DNA of 64,000 nt from Chloroflexota bacterium (GCA_029262695.1 JAJCYV010000026.1:56381-120380); one strand, 5' to 3'. Positions 39,128-49,920 are shown, counted from the first letter of the stretch. The notes: generated by a model not told the origin, from the letters alone. A program made the numbers and translations.

Positions 39128-39583
39128 ATGAGTGAACCAACCTACAGAGAGGCCACGGCAGACGACGCCGGCGGTATCGCGGCGGTGGGCGGCGCGGTGT
39201 GGGAGGAGCTGGGCGCCGGCAGCGGGCTGCCCGGCCCGCCGACGGCCGAAGGGGTCGTCGCGCGGATGAAGGAGCTGGGCGAGCGCGGCGGCACGTTCGT
39301 CTGCGCGGAGGACGAGACGGTCCGCGGCTTCGCGCTGGTGCAGCCGGACGTGAACCACCCGACGGAGGCGGTGCTCGGCGTGTGGATGGCGCCGGAGGCC
39401 CGCGGCAAGGGGTGCGGCCGCGAGCTGGCGGTGGCTGGCACGGACTGGGCGCGCGAGGCGGGGTACAAGAGCCTGCGCGGGACGATCCCGGAGGGGAACG
39501 AGCCGGCGCTGTCGTTCTTCGGTGACTTCGCGAGCATGGCGCAGATCGTGGGCCAGGGCATGGAGTACGAGCTGCCACTGTGA
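39128..39583 (+). CDS. GNAT family N-acetyltransferase within the pyr operon
   Basis: GVWMAPEARGKGCGRELAVAGTDWAREAGYKSLRGTIPEGNEPALSFF. Confidence 0.85.
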   Translation: MSEPTYREATADDAGGIAAVGGAVWEELGAGSGLPGPPTAEGVVARMKELGERGGTFVCAEDETVRGFALVQPDVNHPTEAVLGVWMAPEARGKGCGRELAVAGTDWAREAGYKSLRGTIPEGNEPALSFFGDFASMAQIVGQGMEYELPL

Positions 39584-40155
39584 GCGAGGATCATCCCAAC
39601 TTTGATGCGAAGCGTGCGGCGATCGACGCCACGCTTGCTGAGTACAACACGCTCAGAGAGGAGATCCTCTTCCGGATGCGCGCCGCAGACTACTTTGCAG
39701 TGCTGGCGCTTGCCGGACTGAGTGCTGCCATTGGAATCGCCTCGGAGGGCTCGGATCTTCTATTCCTCGGCGTCTCGTACCTTGCGTCGATGTCCGGAAT
39801 CCTCTATCTCAACCAGCTCCTCTTGTCTAGGCGGGTTGGCCACTACATAGCGACGAGGATCGAGCCGAGGGTTGCGCGGTACACCGGAATGCCGGATGCC
39901 CTCTCTTGGGAGGGATTCGTCCGCACCGTGCCTCATGTGTGGCCCTGGCCCAGGCCAGTCCTGATGAACACTGTCTTTTTCGTTGCGCTGGCTGGCGTCG
40001 CCCTCGGACTCTCGGCTGCGGAAAGTCTCAACGAGTGGACCACTGGCGCCTTCTGGTTCGCCGCGCTCGGCCTAGTGCCATTCATCTTGTGGGCGTGGTG
40101 GTATGCGGAGATGCGTCCATATGACCCTGATTCTCCGTCGGGCGGGGCCCGATGA
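39580..40155 (+). CDS. hypothetical multi-TM membrane protein within the pyr operon
   Basis: GTG start overlapping upstream stop; N-terminal helix [13 protein letters not shown] then about 4 TM segments. Confidence 0.7.
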   Translation: MSEDHPNFDAKRAAIDATLAEYNTLREEILFRMRAADYFAVLALAGLSAAIGIASEGSDLLFLGVSYLASMSGILYLNQLLLSRRVGHYIATRIEPRVARYTGMPDALSWEGFVRTVPHVWPWPRPVLMNTVFFVALAGVALGLSAAESLNEWTTGAFWFAALGLVPFILWAWWYAEMRPYDPDSPSGGAR

Positions 40156-43100
40156 CGCCTAAGCCCTCCAAGGTCCTGATCATTGGCTCCGGCCCTATCG
40201 TCATTGGGCAGGCAGCGGAGTTTGACTACTCCGGGTCGCAGGCGTGCCGGTCGCTGCGGGAGGAGGGCGTGCACACGGTGCTCGTCAACTCCAACCCGGC
40301 GACGATCATGACCGACGAGGGGATCGCCGACACGATCTACATCGAGCCGCTGACGGTGCCCGTGATCGAGCGCATCATCGAGCGCGAGAAGCCGGACGGC
40401 CTGCTGCCGACGCTGGGCGGGCAGACGGGGCTGAACCTGGCCATCGCGCTGGCCGACGCCGGCGTGCTGGAGAAGTACGACCTGCGCTCGCTGGGGACGC
40501 CGATCGAGACGATCCGCACGGCCGAGGACCGCGGTCTCTTCGGCAAGCTGCTGGAGGAGATCGGCGAGCCGGTGCCGGAGAGCGAGACGGTGACGACGAT
40601 GGAGGAGGCCCGTAGGGCGGCGAAGGAGATCGGCCTGCCGCTGGTGGTGCGCCCGGCGTACACGCTGGGCGGCACGGGCGGCGGCATCGTGCAGACGCCC
40701 GACGAGCTGGAGCACATCGTGCGCGGCGGGCTGGCGGCGTCGCCGATCACGCAGGTGCTGATCGAGCGCTACCTGGCCGGCTGGAAGGAACTGGAGTACG
40801 AGGTGATGCGCGACGGCGCCGACAACTGCATCACGATCTGCAACATGGAGAACATCGACCCGATGGGCGTGCACACGGGCGACTCGATCGTCGTCGCGCC
40901 CAGCCAGACGCTGCCGGACAAGGAATACCAGATGCTGCGCACGGCATCGCTGAAGATCATCCGCGCGCTGGGCATCGAGGGCGGCTGCAACATCCAGTTC
41001 GCGCTGGCGCCGCGCAGGGAGATCGCCGACTGGGAGCCGCGCGGCCGTGGTCTTCCGCCGTACTACGTGATCGAGGTCAACCCGCGCGTGTCGCGCAGCT
41101 CAGCGCTGGCGTCGAAGGCGACGGGCTACCCGATCGCGCGCGTGGCGGCGAAGATCGCCGCCGGCAAGACGCTGGACGAGATCCCGAACCGCGTGACCGG
41201 CAAGACGACAGCCGCGTTCGAGCCGGCGCTGGACTACTGCGTGGTGAAGATACCGCGCTGGCCGTTCGACAAGTTCCCGCTGGGCGAGCGCCGCACCGGC
41301 ACGCAGATGAAGGCGACAGGCGAGGTGATGGCGATCGACCGGACGTTTGAGGCGGCGCTGGGCAAGGCCGTGCGTTCGCTGGAGTTCGGCGGGCGCTCGC
41401 TGCTCTGGGAGAACCCGGCCTGGCGCGACATCGACCCGCGCGACTACGTGGCGATCCCGACGGACGAGCGGCTGTGGGCCGTGCTGGCGTCGTTGCGGCG
41501 CGGCGCGACGGTCGAGGAGCTGTCGGGCCTGTCGGGGATCGACCCGTGGTTCCTGACGAAGATGAACCGCATGGTCGAGGTCGAAAAGCGGCTGCTCAGC
41601 GAAGCGCTGACGCCCGACCTGATGCGCGAGGCGAAGCGCACCGGCCTCTCCGACGGCGTCATCGGCACACTGGCCGACCGCCTGCCGGAGCAGGTGCGCG
41701 GCCTGCGCACGGAGTGGGGCGTCCAGCCGGTCTACAAGACGGTGGACACGTGCGCCGCGGAGTTCGAGGCCGAGACGCCGTACTTCTACTCGACGTATCC
41801 CGCTGCCGCGGCCGGCGATGGCGAAAACGAAGCGCCGGCGCTGCCGGGCGAGAAGGCGCTGGTCATCGGCAGCGGACCGATCCGCATCGGGCAGGGGATC
41901 GAGTTCGACTATTCGGCGGTGCACGCTGCCTGGGCGCTGCGCGAGGCCGGAGTCGGCGCGATCATGGCGAACTCCAACCCGGAGACCGTCTCGACCGACT
42001 TCGACACGAGCGACCGTCTCTACTTCGAGCCGCTGGACGAAGAAGGCGTGCGCGACCTGCTGGAGAACGAGACGGAGAACGGCTCGGCACCGGGCCGCCC
42101 GCCGTCGACGATCGTGCAGTTCGGCGGCCAGACGGCGATCAACCTGGCGACGCCGCTGTCGCGCGCCAACCTGCCGATCCTCGGCTCGAGCGCGGAGGCG
42201 ATCGACCTGGCGGAGGACCGCCGGCGCTTCGAGGACCTGCTGCAGAGGCTCGGCATCCCGCAGCCGCCGGGCGCAGGAGTGTCGACGATCGAGGAGGCGC
42301 TGCAGACGGCGCAGCTCATCGGCTACCCGGTGCTCGTGCGGCCGAGCTACGTGCTCGGCGGGCGGGCGATGGAGATCGTGCAGAACGCGACGGACCTCGT
42401 GCGTTATGTCGCGGAGGCGGCAAAGATTTCGCCGGGCAAGCCGGTGCTGATCGACAAGTACATGGCGGGCATCGAGGCGGAGGTCGACGCGATCTGCGAC
42501 GGCGAGGGCGGCGCGCTGATCCCCGGCATCATGCAGCACGTCGAGCGCGCGGGCGTCCACTCGGGCGATTCGATGGCGGTCTACCCCGCCGTCGGTCTGA
42601 CGGAGGGCGAGAAGACGACGATCGTCGCGCACACGCTGCGGCTGGGCCAGGCGCTGGACGTGCGCGGCCTGATGAACATCCAGTACGTGATCATGCGCCG
42701 GGAGGAGGGGGAATCGGGGGTCTACGTGATTGAAGTGAACCCGCGCGCCAGCCGCACGGTGCCGTTCATCTCGAAAGTGACAGGCGTGCCGATGGTGCGG
42801 CTGGCGGTTCAGGTGATGCTGGGCAAGACGCTGCGCGAGCTGGGCTACGAGCCGGGAATCTGGCCGGAGCAGAAGCTGGTGGCCGTGAAGGCGCCGGTGT
42901 TCTCGATGTCGAAGCTGATCGGCGTGGACACGCACCTGGGCCCGGAGATGAAGTCGACGGGCGAGGTGATGGGCGTCGACCGGACGTTCGAGGCGGCGCT
43001 GGCGAAGGCGCTGATCGCGTCCGATATGTCGCTGGCCGGGCGCAAGTCGGTCCTCCTGAGCCTGGACGACGACACGAAGCCGGAGTCGGTGCCGCTGATC

Positions 43101-43454
43101 CGCACGCTGCAATCGGCGGGCTACCGCATCTACGCGACGGAGGGCACGGCGACGATGATCCAGGCGCTGGGCATCCCCGTGGAGATGGTGCCGAAGCGGC
43201 TGGACGAGGGCTATCCGAACGTCGTCGACGTCATCCGCGAAGGGATCGTCGACGCCGTGATCAACACGCCGGAGGGCCGCGTGACGGAGACGCTGCGGGA
43301 CGGCTTCCACATCCGCCGCGCGGCGGCCGAGAAGCGCATCCCCTGCCTGACCTCGATCGATACGGCAGCGGCGGCGGTCGATGCACTGATGCGCGGGGAG
43401 TCCACCGAAGGCGGGTTCACGGTGCAGCCGCTGCGGGACTACCTGGACACGTGA
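40152..43454 (+). CDS. carB: carbamoyl-phosphate synthase large subunit
   Basis: 1100 aa; [18 protein letters not shown] and second half [17 protein letters not shown]; duplicated ATP-grasp. Confidence 0.97.
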   Translation: MTPKPSKVLIIGSGPIVIGQAAEFDYSGSQACRSLREEGVHTVLVNSNPATIMTDEGIADTIYIEPLTVPVIERIIEREKPDGLLPTLGGQTGLNLAIALADAGVLEKYDLRSLGTPIETIRTAEDRGLFGKLLEEIGEPVPESETVTTMEEARRAAKEIGLPLVVRPAYTLGGTGGGIVQTPDELEHIVRGGLAASPITQVLIERYLAGWKELEYEVMRDGADNCITICNMENIDPMGVHTGDSIVVAPSQTLPDKEYQMLRTASLKIIRALGIEGGCNIQFALAPRREIADWEPRGRGLPPYYVIEVNPRVSRSSALASKATGYPIARVAAKIAAGKTLDEIPNRVTGKTTAAFEPALDYCVVKIPRWPFDKFPLGERRTGTQMKATGEVMAIDRTFEAALGKAVRSLEFGGRSLLWENPAWRDIDPRDYVAIPTDERLWAVLASLRRGATVEELSGLSGIDPWFLTKMNRMVEVEKRLLSEALTPDLMREAKRTGLSDGVIGTLADRLPEQVRGLRTEWGVQPVYKTVDTCAAEFEAETPYFYSTYPAAAAGDGENEAPALPGEKALVIGSGPIRIGQGIEFDYSAVHAAWALREAGVGAIMANSNPETVSTDFDTSDRLYFEPLDEEGVRDLLENETENGSAPGRPPSTIVQFGGQTAINLATPLSRANLPILGSSAEAIDLAEDRRRFEDLLQRLGIPQPPGAGVSTIEEALQTAQLIGYPVLVRPSYVLGGRAMEIVQNATDLVRYVAEAAKISPGKPVLIDKYMAGIEAEVDAICDGEGGALIPGIMQHVERAGVHSGDSMAVYPAVGLTEGEKTTIVAHTLRLGQALDVRGLMNIQYVIMRREEGESGVYVIEVNPRASRTVPFISKVTGVPMVRLAVQVMLGKTLRELGYEPGIWPEQKLVAVKAPVFSMSKLIGVDTHLGPEMKSTGEVMGVDRTFEAALAKALIASDMSLAGRKSVLLSLDDDTKPESVPLIRTLQSAGYRIYATEGTATMIQALGIPVEMVPKRLDEGYPNVVDVIREGIVDAVINTPEGRVTETLRDGFHIRRAAAEKRIPCLTSIDTAAAAVDALMRGESTEGGFTVQPLRDYLDT

Positions 43455-44233
43455 GCGGACTAAAGCTGGAACGTGCGCGGGTCGTCTCGCAGGAGGAGCT
43501 GTACGAGGATACGCACCTGATGTGGCTCTCCTGCCCGGCTGTCGCGCGCGGTGCCGCGCCGGGGCGGTTCCTGATGATCCACTGCACGGACGCGCTCGAC
43601 CCGCTGCTGCCGCGCCCGATGTCGTTCCACCGTTTCCGCGAGGCGGGCGGCGAGCGGCAGTTTGCGATCCTCTACGACGTGCGCGGACGCGGCACGGCGT
43701 GGCTCTCGGGGCGCAAGGCTGGCGACGCACTCACGATGTTCGGGCCGCTGGGACGCGGCTTCGAGGTGGACGCCGGGTCGGAGAACATCCTCCTCGTCGC
43801 GGGCGGCCTGGGCGTCGCGGCAGTGGTCTCGCTGGCGGACGAGGCGGTGGCGGCCGGCCGGTCGGTTACGCTGCTGCAGGGTGCGCGCACGGCGGCGAAG
43901 CTCTGCCCGCCGGAGCACCTGCCGGCGGAGGTGGAGGCGATCTCGGCGACGGACGACGGCTCGGAGGGGCACCGGGGCCGCGTGACGGAGCTGCTGGCGG
44001 AGCGCATGCCGTGGGCGGACCAGGTGTTCGCCTGCGGGCCAAACCTGATGTTCGAGTCGATGGCCGCCGTCGTCCGCGAGATGCGCACGCGGAAGCCCGT
44101 GCAGGTACTGCTGGAGGAGCGGATGGGCTGCGGCACGGGCGTCTGCTACGGCTGCGCGGTGTTCACGCGCAAGGGCGTGCGTCTCGTCTGCCGGGACGGG
44201 CCGCGGATGGAGCTTCGCGAGGCGTTCGGATAG
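43451..44233 (+). CDS. pyrK: dihydroorotate dehydrogenase electron-transfer subunit
   Basis: [50 protein letters not shown]. Confidence 0.92.
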   Translation: MSGLKLERARVVSQEELYEDTHLMWLSCPAVARGAAPGRFLMIHCTDALDPLLPRPMSFHRFREAGGERQFAILYDVRGRGTAWLSGRKAGDALTMFGPLGRGFEVDAGSENILLVAGGLGVAAVVSLADEAVAAGRSVTLLQGARTAAKLCPPEHLPAEVEAISATDDGSEGHRGRVTELLAERMPWADQVFACGPNLMFESMAAVVREMRTRKPVQVLLEERMGCGTGVCYGCAVFTRKGVRLVCRDGPRMELREAFG

Positions 44234-44245
44234 TCTAGAGACGAG

Positions 44246-44650
44246 ATGACTGCCGAGACGCCCGAGCCACGGGCAAACAGACTGCCGCTCGCTGTATTTG
44301 TCGGCTCTATCGTAGTGCTGGCTGTGGCAGTACTCGCGGGGCTGGCGTTTTCGTCCGGGAGCGGCGACGACGCCGCCGCCACGCCGACTGTGATCGACGA
44401 CCTGGCGGTGACGATCGAGATCAGCGACTTCCGGTTCCAGCCCCCGAACCTGTCCGTTCCCGCGGGCGCGACGGTGACGTGGGTGAACCACGACGAGGCG
44501 CCGCACGACTCCGAAGCCCGAGCCGGGAGGTGGGGAACAGGCCTGCTGAAGCGGGACGAAGAGCACTCCGTCACATTCGATCAGCCGGGGACGTGGGCGT
44601 ACTACTGCACGATCCACCCGTATATGACGGCGACGCTGACGGTGCGCTGA
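44246..44650 (+). CDS. membrane-anchored cupredoxin
   Basis: N-terminal TM; VPAGATVTWVNHDEAPHD...YYCTIHPYM copper ligands H/C/H/M. Confidence 0.88.
   Translation: MTAETPEPRANRLPLAVFVGSIVVLAVAVLAGLAFSSGSGDDAAATPTVIDDLAVTIEISDFRFQPPNLSVPAGATVTWVNHDEAPHDSEARAGRWGTGLLKRDEEHSVTFDQPGTWAYYCTIHPYMTATLTVR
44626..44650. repeat. 25-nt direct repeat, copy 1 (3' end of the cupredoxin gene)
   Basis: GACGGCGACGCTGACGGTGCGCTGA; copy 2 at 44716-44740 with 1 mismatch. Confidence 0.7.
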
Positions 44651-44680
44651 CGGGACCATCGGTGGCCTCGCCCCGCCCGC

Positions 44681-44703
44681 AAGCCTAAAGGCATGCGGCT
44701 ACG
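44681..44703. repeat. REP-like element AAGCCTAAAGGCATGCGGCTACG
   Basis: 22/23 identical to 50084-50106. Confidence 0.65.
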
Positions 44704-44715
44704 GCTTCGGGGAAG

Positions 44716-44740
44716 GACGGCGACGCTGACAGTGCGCTGA
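44716..44740. repeat. 25-nt direct repeat, copy 2
   Basis: GACGGCGACGCTGACAGTGCGCTGA. Confidence 0.7.
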
Positions 44741-44867
44741 GCGCCGCCCCAACGAAGGCGCAACGACCACCCTCCGTCAATCCTTGACCGGCGCGGCCTT
44801 ATTGACAGAGAAGCGGCGGTCGCTTACTACTGGTGCCGCCGTACGAAGCAGAGACAGGAGGCGCCCC

Positions 44868-45692
44868 ATGGCCGGCCCAAGAATCACCGCAGGCAACACA
44901 GAGATCATTTCGCTCACGGACCTCGAGATGCAGTTCCCCTGGGCGGCGTTCTTTCCGAACGTGCCGATGAACGAGCTGGAGGAATACCGGGACCTGTACC
45001 CGGGGAGCTGGGGCGACGTCGGTTTTAAGACCGACGCCGGTTGTTACGCGATCCGCAGCGAGGGCGAGACGATCCTCGTCGACACGGGCCTGGGACCGGG
45101 GCCGCACGAGATGCTGCGCGGCGCCACGGGCGACCTTGTGAACGACATGAAGTCGAAGGGGGTGCCGCCGGACGACGTCGATATCGTCGTGCATACGCAC
45201 CTGCACCCGGACCATGTGGGCTGGAACATGTCCGGCGACGCGCCGACGTTCCCGAACGCACGGTATTACGCGCCACAGGCGGACTGGGACTTCTTCAACG
45301 CAGCGCTGGCCGCCAACCCGCAGATGGAGCAGGTGATCCCGCTGAACGACTTGGGCCGCCTGGAGCTATACGACGGCGAGATCACGATCACGTCGGAGGT
45401 GACGACTCTGGCCACGCCCGGCCACACGCCGGGCCATTGCAGTGTGCTGGTGAACTCAGACGGCGAGAAGGTGCTGATCGCCGGCGACCTGGCGCACCAC
45501 CCGGCGCAGGCCGACCGGCCGGAGTGGTCGGCGGCGTTCGACGCGGACGGCGCCAAGGCTTCGGCGACACGCAAGAAGATGCTGGACCAACTCGTGGAAG
45601 AAGGCAACGTCGCGGCGTTCTGCCACTTCCCGGGTGACGGCTTCGGCCACATCGTCGACGCCAACGGGAAGCGCGTGTTTAGGGCGCTTTAA
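44868..45692 (+). CDS. metallo-beta-lactamase fold hydrolase
   Basis: VHTHLHPDHVGWN, TPGHTPGHCSVL, LIAGDLAHHP. Confidence 0.93.
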   Translation: MAGPRITAGNTEIISLTDLEMQFPWAAFFPNVPMNELEEYRDLYPGSWGDVGFKTDAGCYAIRSEGETILVDTGLGPGPHEMLRGATGDLVNDMKSKGVPPDDVDIVVHTHLHPDHVGWNMSGDAPTFPNARYYAPQADWDFFNAALAANPQMEQVIPLNDLGRLELYDGEITITSEVTTLATPGHTPGHCSVLVNSDGEKVLIAGDLAHHPAQADRPEWSAAFDADGAKASATRKKMLDQLVEEGNVAAFCHFPGDGFGHIVDANGKRVFRAL

Positions 45693-45751
45693 GACGCAGT
45701 CCGGGCGCGGCCTCTCGACCACGCCCGGACCCGGATTCACACCTCTCGCGC

Positions 45752-46111
45752 CTATTTCGCCGCGGACGTATCCATCACGGCGGTCTCGCCGCGTTCCTTC
45801 GTGCGGACGCGGATAACGTCCTCGACAGCCGAGACGAAGATCTTGCCGTCGCCGACTTCGCCGGTGGCGGCGGTGTCGCAGATCGCGTCGATCGCCTTCT
45901 CGGCTTGATCGTCGTTGACGACGATCAAGAGCCAGACCTTGGGCAGGAACTCCACGCGGTACTGGCGCCCGCGCCACTGCTCGACGATGCCCTTCTGGAC
46001 GCCATGGCCCTTGACCTCGGCGACGGTCATCCCGTGGTAGCCCAGCTCTTCGAGAACCGCCTTGACAGCGGTCAGCCGCTCGGGCCGGATTATCGCTTCG
46101 ATTCGCTTCAT
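45752..46111 (-). CDS. glnB: PII nitrogen regulatory protein
   Basis: MKRIEAIIRPERL, GMTVAEVKGHGVQKG, RGRQYRVEFLPKV, GEVGDGKIFV. Confidence 0.95.
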   Translation of the reverse strand: MKRIEAIIRPERLTAVKAVLEELGYHGMTVAEVKGHGVQKGIVEQWRGRQYRVEFLPKVWLLIVVNDDQAEKAIDAICDTAATGEVGDGKIFVSAVEDVIRVRTKERGETAVMDTSAAK

Positions 46112-46194
46112 TGAGTTGATTCCTTTCTCCGCACAGGGCGGCGGAGCAGGTCACGTCGCGGCGCGCGCGGGATGACTCGCTCCGTCATGTTACT

Positions 46195-47691
46195 TCAGTC
46201 TCCGGCCGGGCCACTCTGGGCCGCGGGGCGCGAGGGAGGGGGAGGAGGCGGCGGCGGCGGGACGGGTGCGCCGTCACCGATGCCGCCGAAGATGCCCGAT
46301 CCAGCCGCCGTACTGAAGTCGGGATAAGCGGACATGCCGTGCTCGCCGATATCCAGACCTTCCATCTCTTCCGCTTCGCTGACACGCAGGCCGATGGTGA
46401 AGCGGATCGCCAGGAAGACCGCACCCGCCATAACGGCCGTAAAGGCGACGATGGCGCCGATGCCGACGAGCTGAGCCGCCAGCTGCTCCACACCGCCGCC
46501 CATCAGCAGCCCGTAGTTCTCTTCGCTGCCGTAGGCGTTGAGCAGCAGGTCCTGGCTGCTGAACAGTCCGACGGCTATGACGCCCCAGATCCCGGCGAAC
46601 CCGTGAACGGAGACGGCGCCGACAGGGTCGTCGATGCGCAGTTGTTCGAGCAGCCGGACGCCGCCCATTACGACGAGCGCGCCGATCGAGCCGACGGCGA
46701 CGGCCGCCCACGGCTCGACTGTCGCGGTCCCCGCTGTGATGGCGACGAGGCCACCCAGGGCTCCGTTGACGACGAAGCCCATGTCGTAGTTGTCAGTCAT
46801 GAACTTGGAGATAATTGCGGCGGTGGCCGCGCCGGCGCCGGCGGCCAGCGTCGTGGTCACGGCAACACGGGCTGCGATTTCAGCAAAGCCGCCGGAGAGG
46901 CCAAGCGTGGAGCCGGGGTTGAAGCCGTACCAGCCGAACCAGAGGATGAACATGCCGAGGACGGCGATGCTCATGTTGTGGCCGGGAATAGCGTTGATCG
47001 AGCCGTCCTTACCGAACTTGCCGATGCGCGGCCCGACGATGATCGCGCCCATCAGGCCGGCGATGCCGCCGACGGTGTGCACGACGCCGGAGCCGGCGAA
47101 GTCGATGTAGCCGTTGGCCATGAAGGTGTCTTCACGGAACGCCGTGAGCCAGCCGTTGCCGTCCCACGCCCAGTGGACTACGACCGGATAGATGAGCGCG
47201 GTGATGAACACCGTGTACACGAGGTAGGCGGTGAACTTCGTTCGCTCGGCCATGGCGCCGGAGACGATCGTCGCGGCGGTGGCGGCGAAGGCGAACTGGA
47301 AGATCCAGCTAGCGTAGTCGTCGAACCCCTTCAGGAAGAAGTCGCCGTCTCCGAATAGTCCGGGGGCGCTGTCGCCCGTCACGCCGTAAGCGATGCCCCA
47401 GCCGACGGCCCAGAAGGCGATGGCGCCTACCGAGGCGTCGAGGATGTTCTTCATCAGGATGTTCGTGGTGTTCTTGGCGCGTACGAAGCCGGACTCGACC
47501 ATGGCGAACCCGGCCTGCATGAAGAAGACCAGGAACGCGGCGATCAGAAGCCAGGCGGTATCGACCGCGCCGATGATGTCCTCAAGAGGGTCGGCCTCCT
47601 GGGCGCTGGTGGTGGAGAGGAGCGCCAGCGCGAGCAGCGCTCCTCCAATCACGGCGACCGGCCGCCGCATCCATATCAGGTGTCGAACCAT
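46195..47691 (-). CDS. amtB: ammonium transporter with polyproline C-terminal tail
   Basis: AWLLIAAFLVFFMQAGFAMVESGFVRAKNTTNILMKN, DFAGSGVVHTVGG, VHGFAGIWG; C-terminal VPPPPPPPPPSRP. Confidence 0.96.
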   Translation of the reverse strand: MVRHLIWMRRPVAVIGGALLALALLSTTSAQEADPLEDIIGAVDTAWLLIAAFLVFFMQAGFAMVESGFVRAKNTTNILMKNILDASVGAIAFWAVGWGIAYGVTGDSAPGLFGDGDFFLKGFDDYASWIFQFAFAATAATIVSGAMAERTKFTAYLVYTVFITALIYPVVVHWAWDGNGWLTAFREDTFMANGYIDFAGSGVVHTVGGIAGLMGAIIVGPRIGKFGKDGSINAIPGHNMSIAVLGMFILWFGWYGFNPGSTLGLSGGFAEIAARVAVTTTLAAGAGAATAAIISKFMTDNYDMGFVVNGALGGLVAITAGTATVEPWAAVAVGSIGALVVMGGVRLLEQLRIDDPVGAVSVHGFAGIWGVIAVGLFSSQDLLLNAYGSEENYGLLMGGGVEQLAAQLVGIGAIVAFTAVMAGAVFLAIRFTIGLRVSEAEEMEGLDIGEHGMSAYPDFSTAAGSGIFGGIGDGAPVPPPPPPPPPSRPAAQSGPAGD

Positions 47692-47766
47692 TTCGTCCTC
47701 CCTCTCGTGGAAAGTGTTATATCTCGCCAGGCGTTTGCTGAAGCGGCCGTCGCCGGATCCAGGTAC

Positions 47767-48096
47767 TCAACCTTTGCTGGGCTCCGAAACCGGCGTCAGC
47801 GCGTATCCGCGCCTGGTGACGGTCTCGATGCGCCAGCAGTCGCTGCCCCGCAGCTTCTTGCGCAAACGCGACATGTGGACCGTTAGCTTCTTGTCTTCGC
47901 CTGTCGAGCGCTCGTTCCAGACGGCGAGGAGAAGCCGTGAGCGGGGGACAACCTTGCCCGCATTGCGAGCCAGCACGAAGAGCAGCTCGAACTCAACGAA
48001 TGTAAGCTCGATACGCTCGCCCCGGACCCAGACCTCGAAGCGGTCCCGGTCGATAGTCACGTTGCCAAGAGATATGCGTGACGACGTCATAGGCAC
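47767..48096 (-). CDS. stand-alone OmpR/PhoB-type winged-helix regulator
   Basis: ELTFVEFELLFVLARNAGKVVPRSRLLLAVW...VHMSRLRKKLRGSDCWRIETVTRRGYAL; no receiver domain. Confidence 0.88.
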   Translation of the reverse strand: MPMTSSRISLGNVTIDRDRFEVWVRGERIELTFVEFELLFVLARNAGKVVPRSRLLLAVWNERSTGEDKKLTVHMSRLRKKLRGSDCWRIETVTRRGYALTPVSEPSKG

Positions 48097-48201
48097 GATA
48101 GTAGAGATCTATCGTTGCCCGGTGATTTCGGGGGTGTTTCTTATAGGTTAAGGGGATGTTACGTCCCGGCCTGAGTGAACCGGCGGCGTCGAGCGTTCAG
48201 C

Positions 48202-49296
48202 CTAGGCGCTGGCGGGCGCTTCTTCGGCGAAGAAGTGCTGGACGCTGGTCTTGGCGGCGATCCGCTGAGCGATCGCGCTGAAGGCCTGGGCGACGGGCGA
48301 CTCGGGGTCGCTCTCCACGATCGGGATACCGGAGTCGGCACCAGCGCGGACGTCGCTGTGCAGCGGGATGGAGCCGAGGAAGTCGATTCCCAGCTCGTCG
48401 GCCATCGCCTCTGCGCCGCCCGTGCCGAAGATGTTGGTGCGCTCGCCGCAGTGCGGGCAGGCGAAGTAGCTCATGTTCTCGACGAGGCCGAAGACGGGGA
48501 CGTTCATCTTCTCAAACATCGTCACGGCCTTCGTGGCGTCCTCAACCGAGACGGCGTTCGGTGTCGTAACAACGATCGTTCCGGCGATGGGCGCCTCGGT
48601 GGCGGCGCTCATCGACGCGTCGCTGGTGCCGGGTGGCAGGTCGAGCACGAGGTAGTCCAGGTCGCCGCCCTCTGACCACGGCAGGTCGTGCAGTAGCTGG
48701 CGCACGCCGCTGCCGATCATCGGGCCGCGCCAGACGACGGGCAGGCCGCGCTTGAGAACGAAGCCGAGTGAGACGGCGCGGATGCCGTAGCGCTCGATGA
48801 TCTGGAGGCCAGTGTCAGCCTGACTGCCGACGGGCACGCCGAGCATCGTCGGGACGTTGGGCCCGGTGACGTCGGCGTCCAGCAGGCCGACCGACGCGCC
48901 GAAGCGCCGGAGCGCCAGCGCGAGGTTGACGGCAACGGTGGACTTGCCGACGCCGCCCTTGTTGGAGGCGACGGCGATGATGTTGCGCACGCCCGGGACG
49001 GCCGTCGGGCCCTGGGCGGCGCCTGTCGTGCGCACCGCTGCGTCCATCTCGACGTCGACGCGCTCGATGCCGGGGAGAGCCAGGAGCAGCTCCTCGGCCT
49101 GCGCCTTCATCTCATCGCGGACGGGACAGGCCGGGGTCGTGAGGACGATCTTGACTGCGATCTGCCCGTCGCCGATTTCGATGCTGTCTTCGGGGATGAA
49201 GCCCAGGGCGACGATGTCCTGGTGGAGGTCCGGGTCCTGGATCTGGCTGAGGGCGCTCAGCACTTGTTCCTTGGTTACGCCGTCTGGATCGGCCAT
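48202..49296 (-). CDS. mrp: Mrp/ApbC-type P-loop ATPase (Fe-S carrier) with N-terminal MIP18-like domain
   Basis: VASNKGGVGKSTVAVNLALAL, DADVTGPN, VENMSYFACPHCGE. Confidence 0.95.
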   Translation of the reverse strand: MADPDGVTKEQVLSALSQIQDPDLHQDIVALGFIPEDSIEIGDGQIAVKIVLTTPACPVRDEMKAQAEELLLALPGIERVDVEMDAAVRTTGAAQGPTAVPGVRNIIAVASNKGGVGKSTVAVNLALALRRFGASVGLLDADVTGPNVPTMLGVPVGSQADTGLQIIERYGIRAVSLGFVLKRGLPVVWRGPMIGSGVRQLLHDLPWSEGGDLDYLVLDLPPGTSDASMSAATEAPIAGTIVVTTPNAVSVEDATKAVTMFEKMNVPVFGLVENMSYFACPHCGERTNIFGTGGAEAMADELGIDFLGSIPLHSDVRAGADSGIPIVESDPESPVAQAFSAIAQRIAAKTSVQHFFAEEAPASA

Positions 49297-49471
49297 CGGT
49301 ATCCTTTCGAATCAGCGGTTGCGGGGTACAAATCGCTGAGAAGCGCAGGAAATCTGCGCGTTTGTGTAGTCCGTTGGAGAAACCTTTTGGGGTAGTTGAC
49401 CGTTATAACTATACAACGAAAGCGATGGATGAGAAATTTAAGCAGCCCTTAGCTTGCAAATCATGGTAGTA

Positions 49472-49486
49472 TACCCCCACGGGGTA
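49472..49486. promoter_or_regulatory. candidate CsoR-type operator TACCCC-CAC-GGGGTA
   Basis: 6-bp inverted repeat in an AT-rich intergenic region. Confidence 0.35.
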
Positions 49487-49565
49487 CATCCGGAGCGTCG
49501 GCTGTAACGTAATAGATGCAGACGACATCTTTGATGGAAGCGGAGCATCAGGTAACCCAGGAGAG

Positions 49566-49898
49566 ATGGAAATGCCGAAGACACAGGTAATTGAAAAGAA
49601 GCGCCCGAAGGCCAAGAAGGCGGCGACCGCAACAGTCGAGACGACTACGCTTGAGCAGCCGACCTGCCAGCACCACTGGGTTATCGCCTCGCCACGAGGC
49701 GCGATGAGCGAGGGCCGCTGCAAGCGCTGCGGCGAAGCGCGTGAGTTCCGCAACTCGACTACGGACTACGTCTGGGACGACGACTCGACGAAGGACAAGG
49801 GCTACACGCCGTGGCGTGGGACCCGCTCCTCGCCGAAGATGATCGACGATGTCCAGGCGGCGTCGGCCGGCGCTCCGAACGGCGCTTCGCTCTCCTAA
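49566..49898 (+). CDS. small zinc-binding-like protein (CQHHW...CKRCGEAREF)
   Basis: SD AGGAGA before ATG; Lys-rich N-terminus then conserved Cys/His pattern. Confidence 0.7.
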   Translation: MEMPKTQVIEKKRPKAKKAATATVETTTLEQPTCQHHWVIASPRGAMSEGRCKRCGEAREFRNSTTDYVWDDDSTKDKGYTPWRGTRSSPKMIDDVQAASAGAPNGASLS

Positions 49899-49920
49899 AC
49901 AAGTCAACGCACACCCCCTT

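Noticed and set aside
41100-43730. 876-aa minus-strand ORF
   Set aside because: Antisense to carB; His/Arg/Gln-rich shadow composition.
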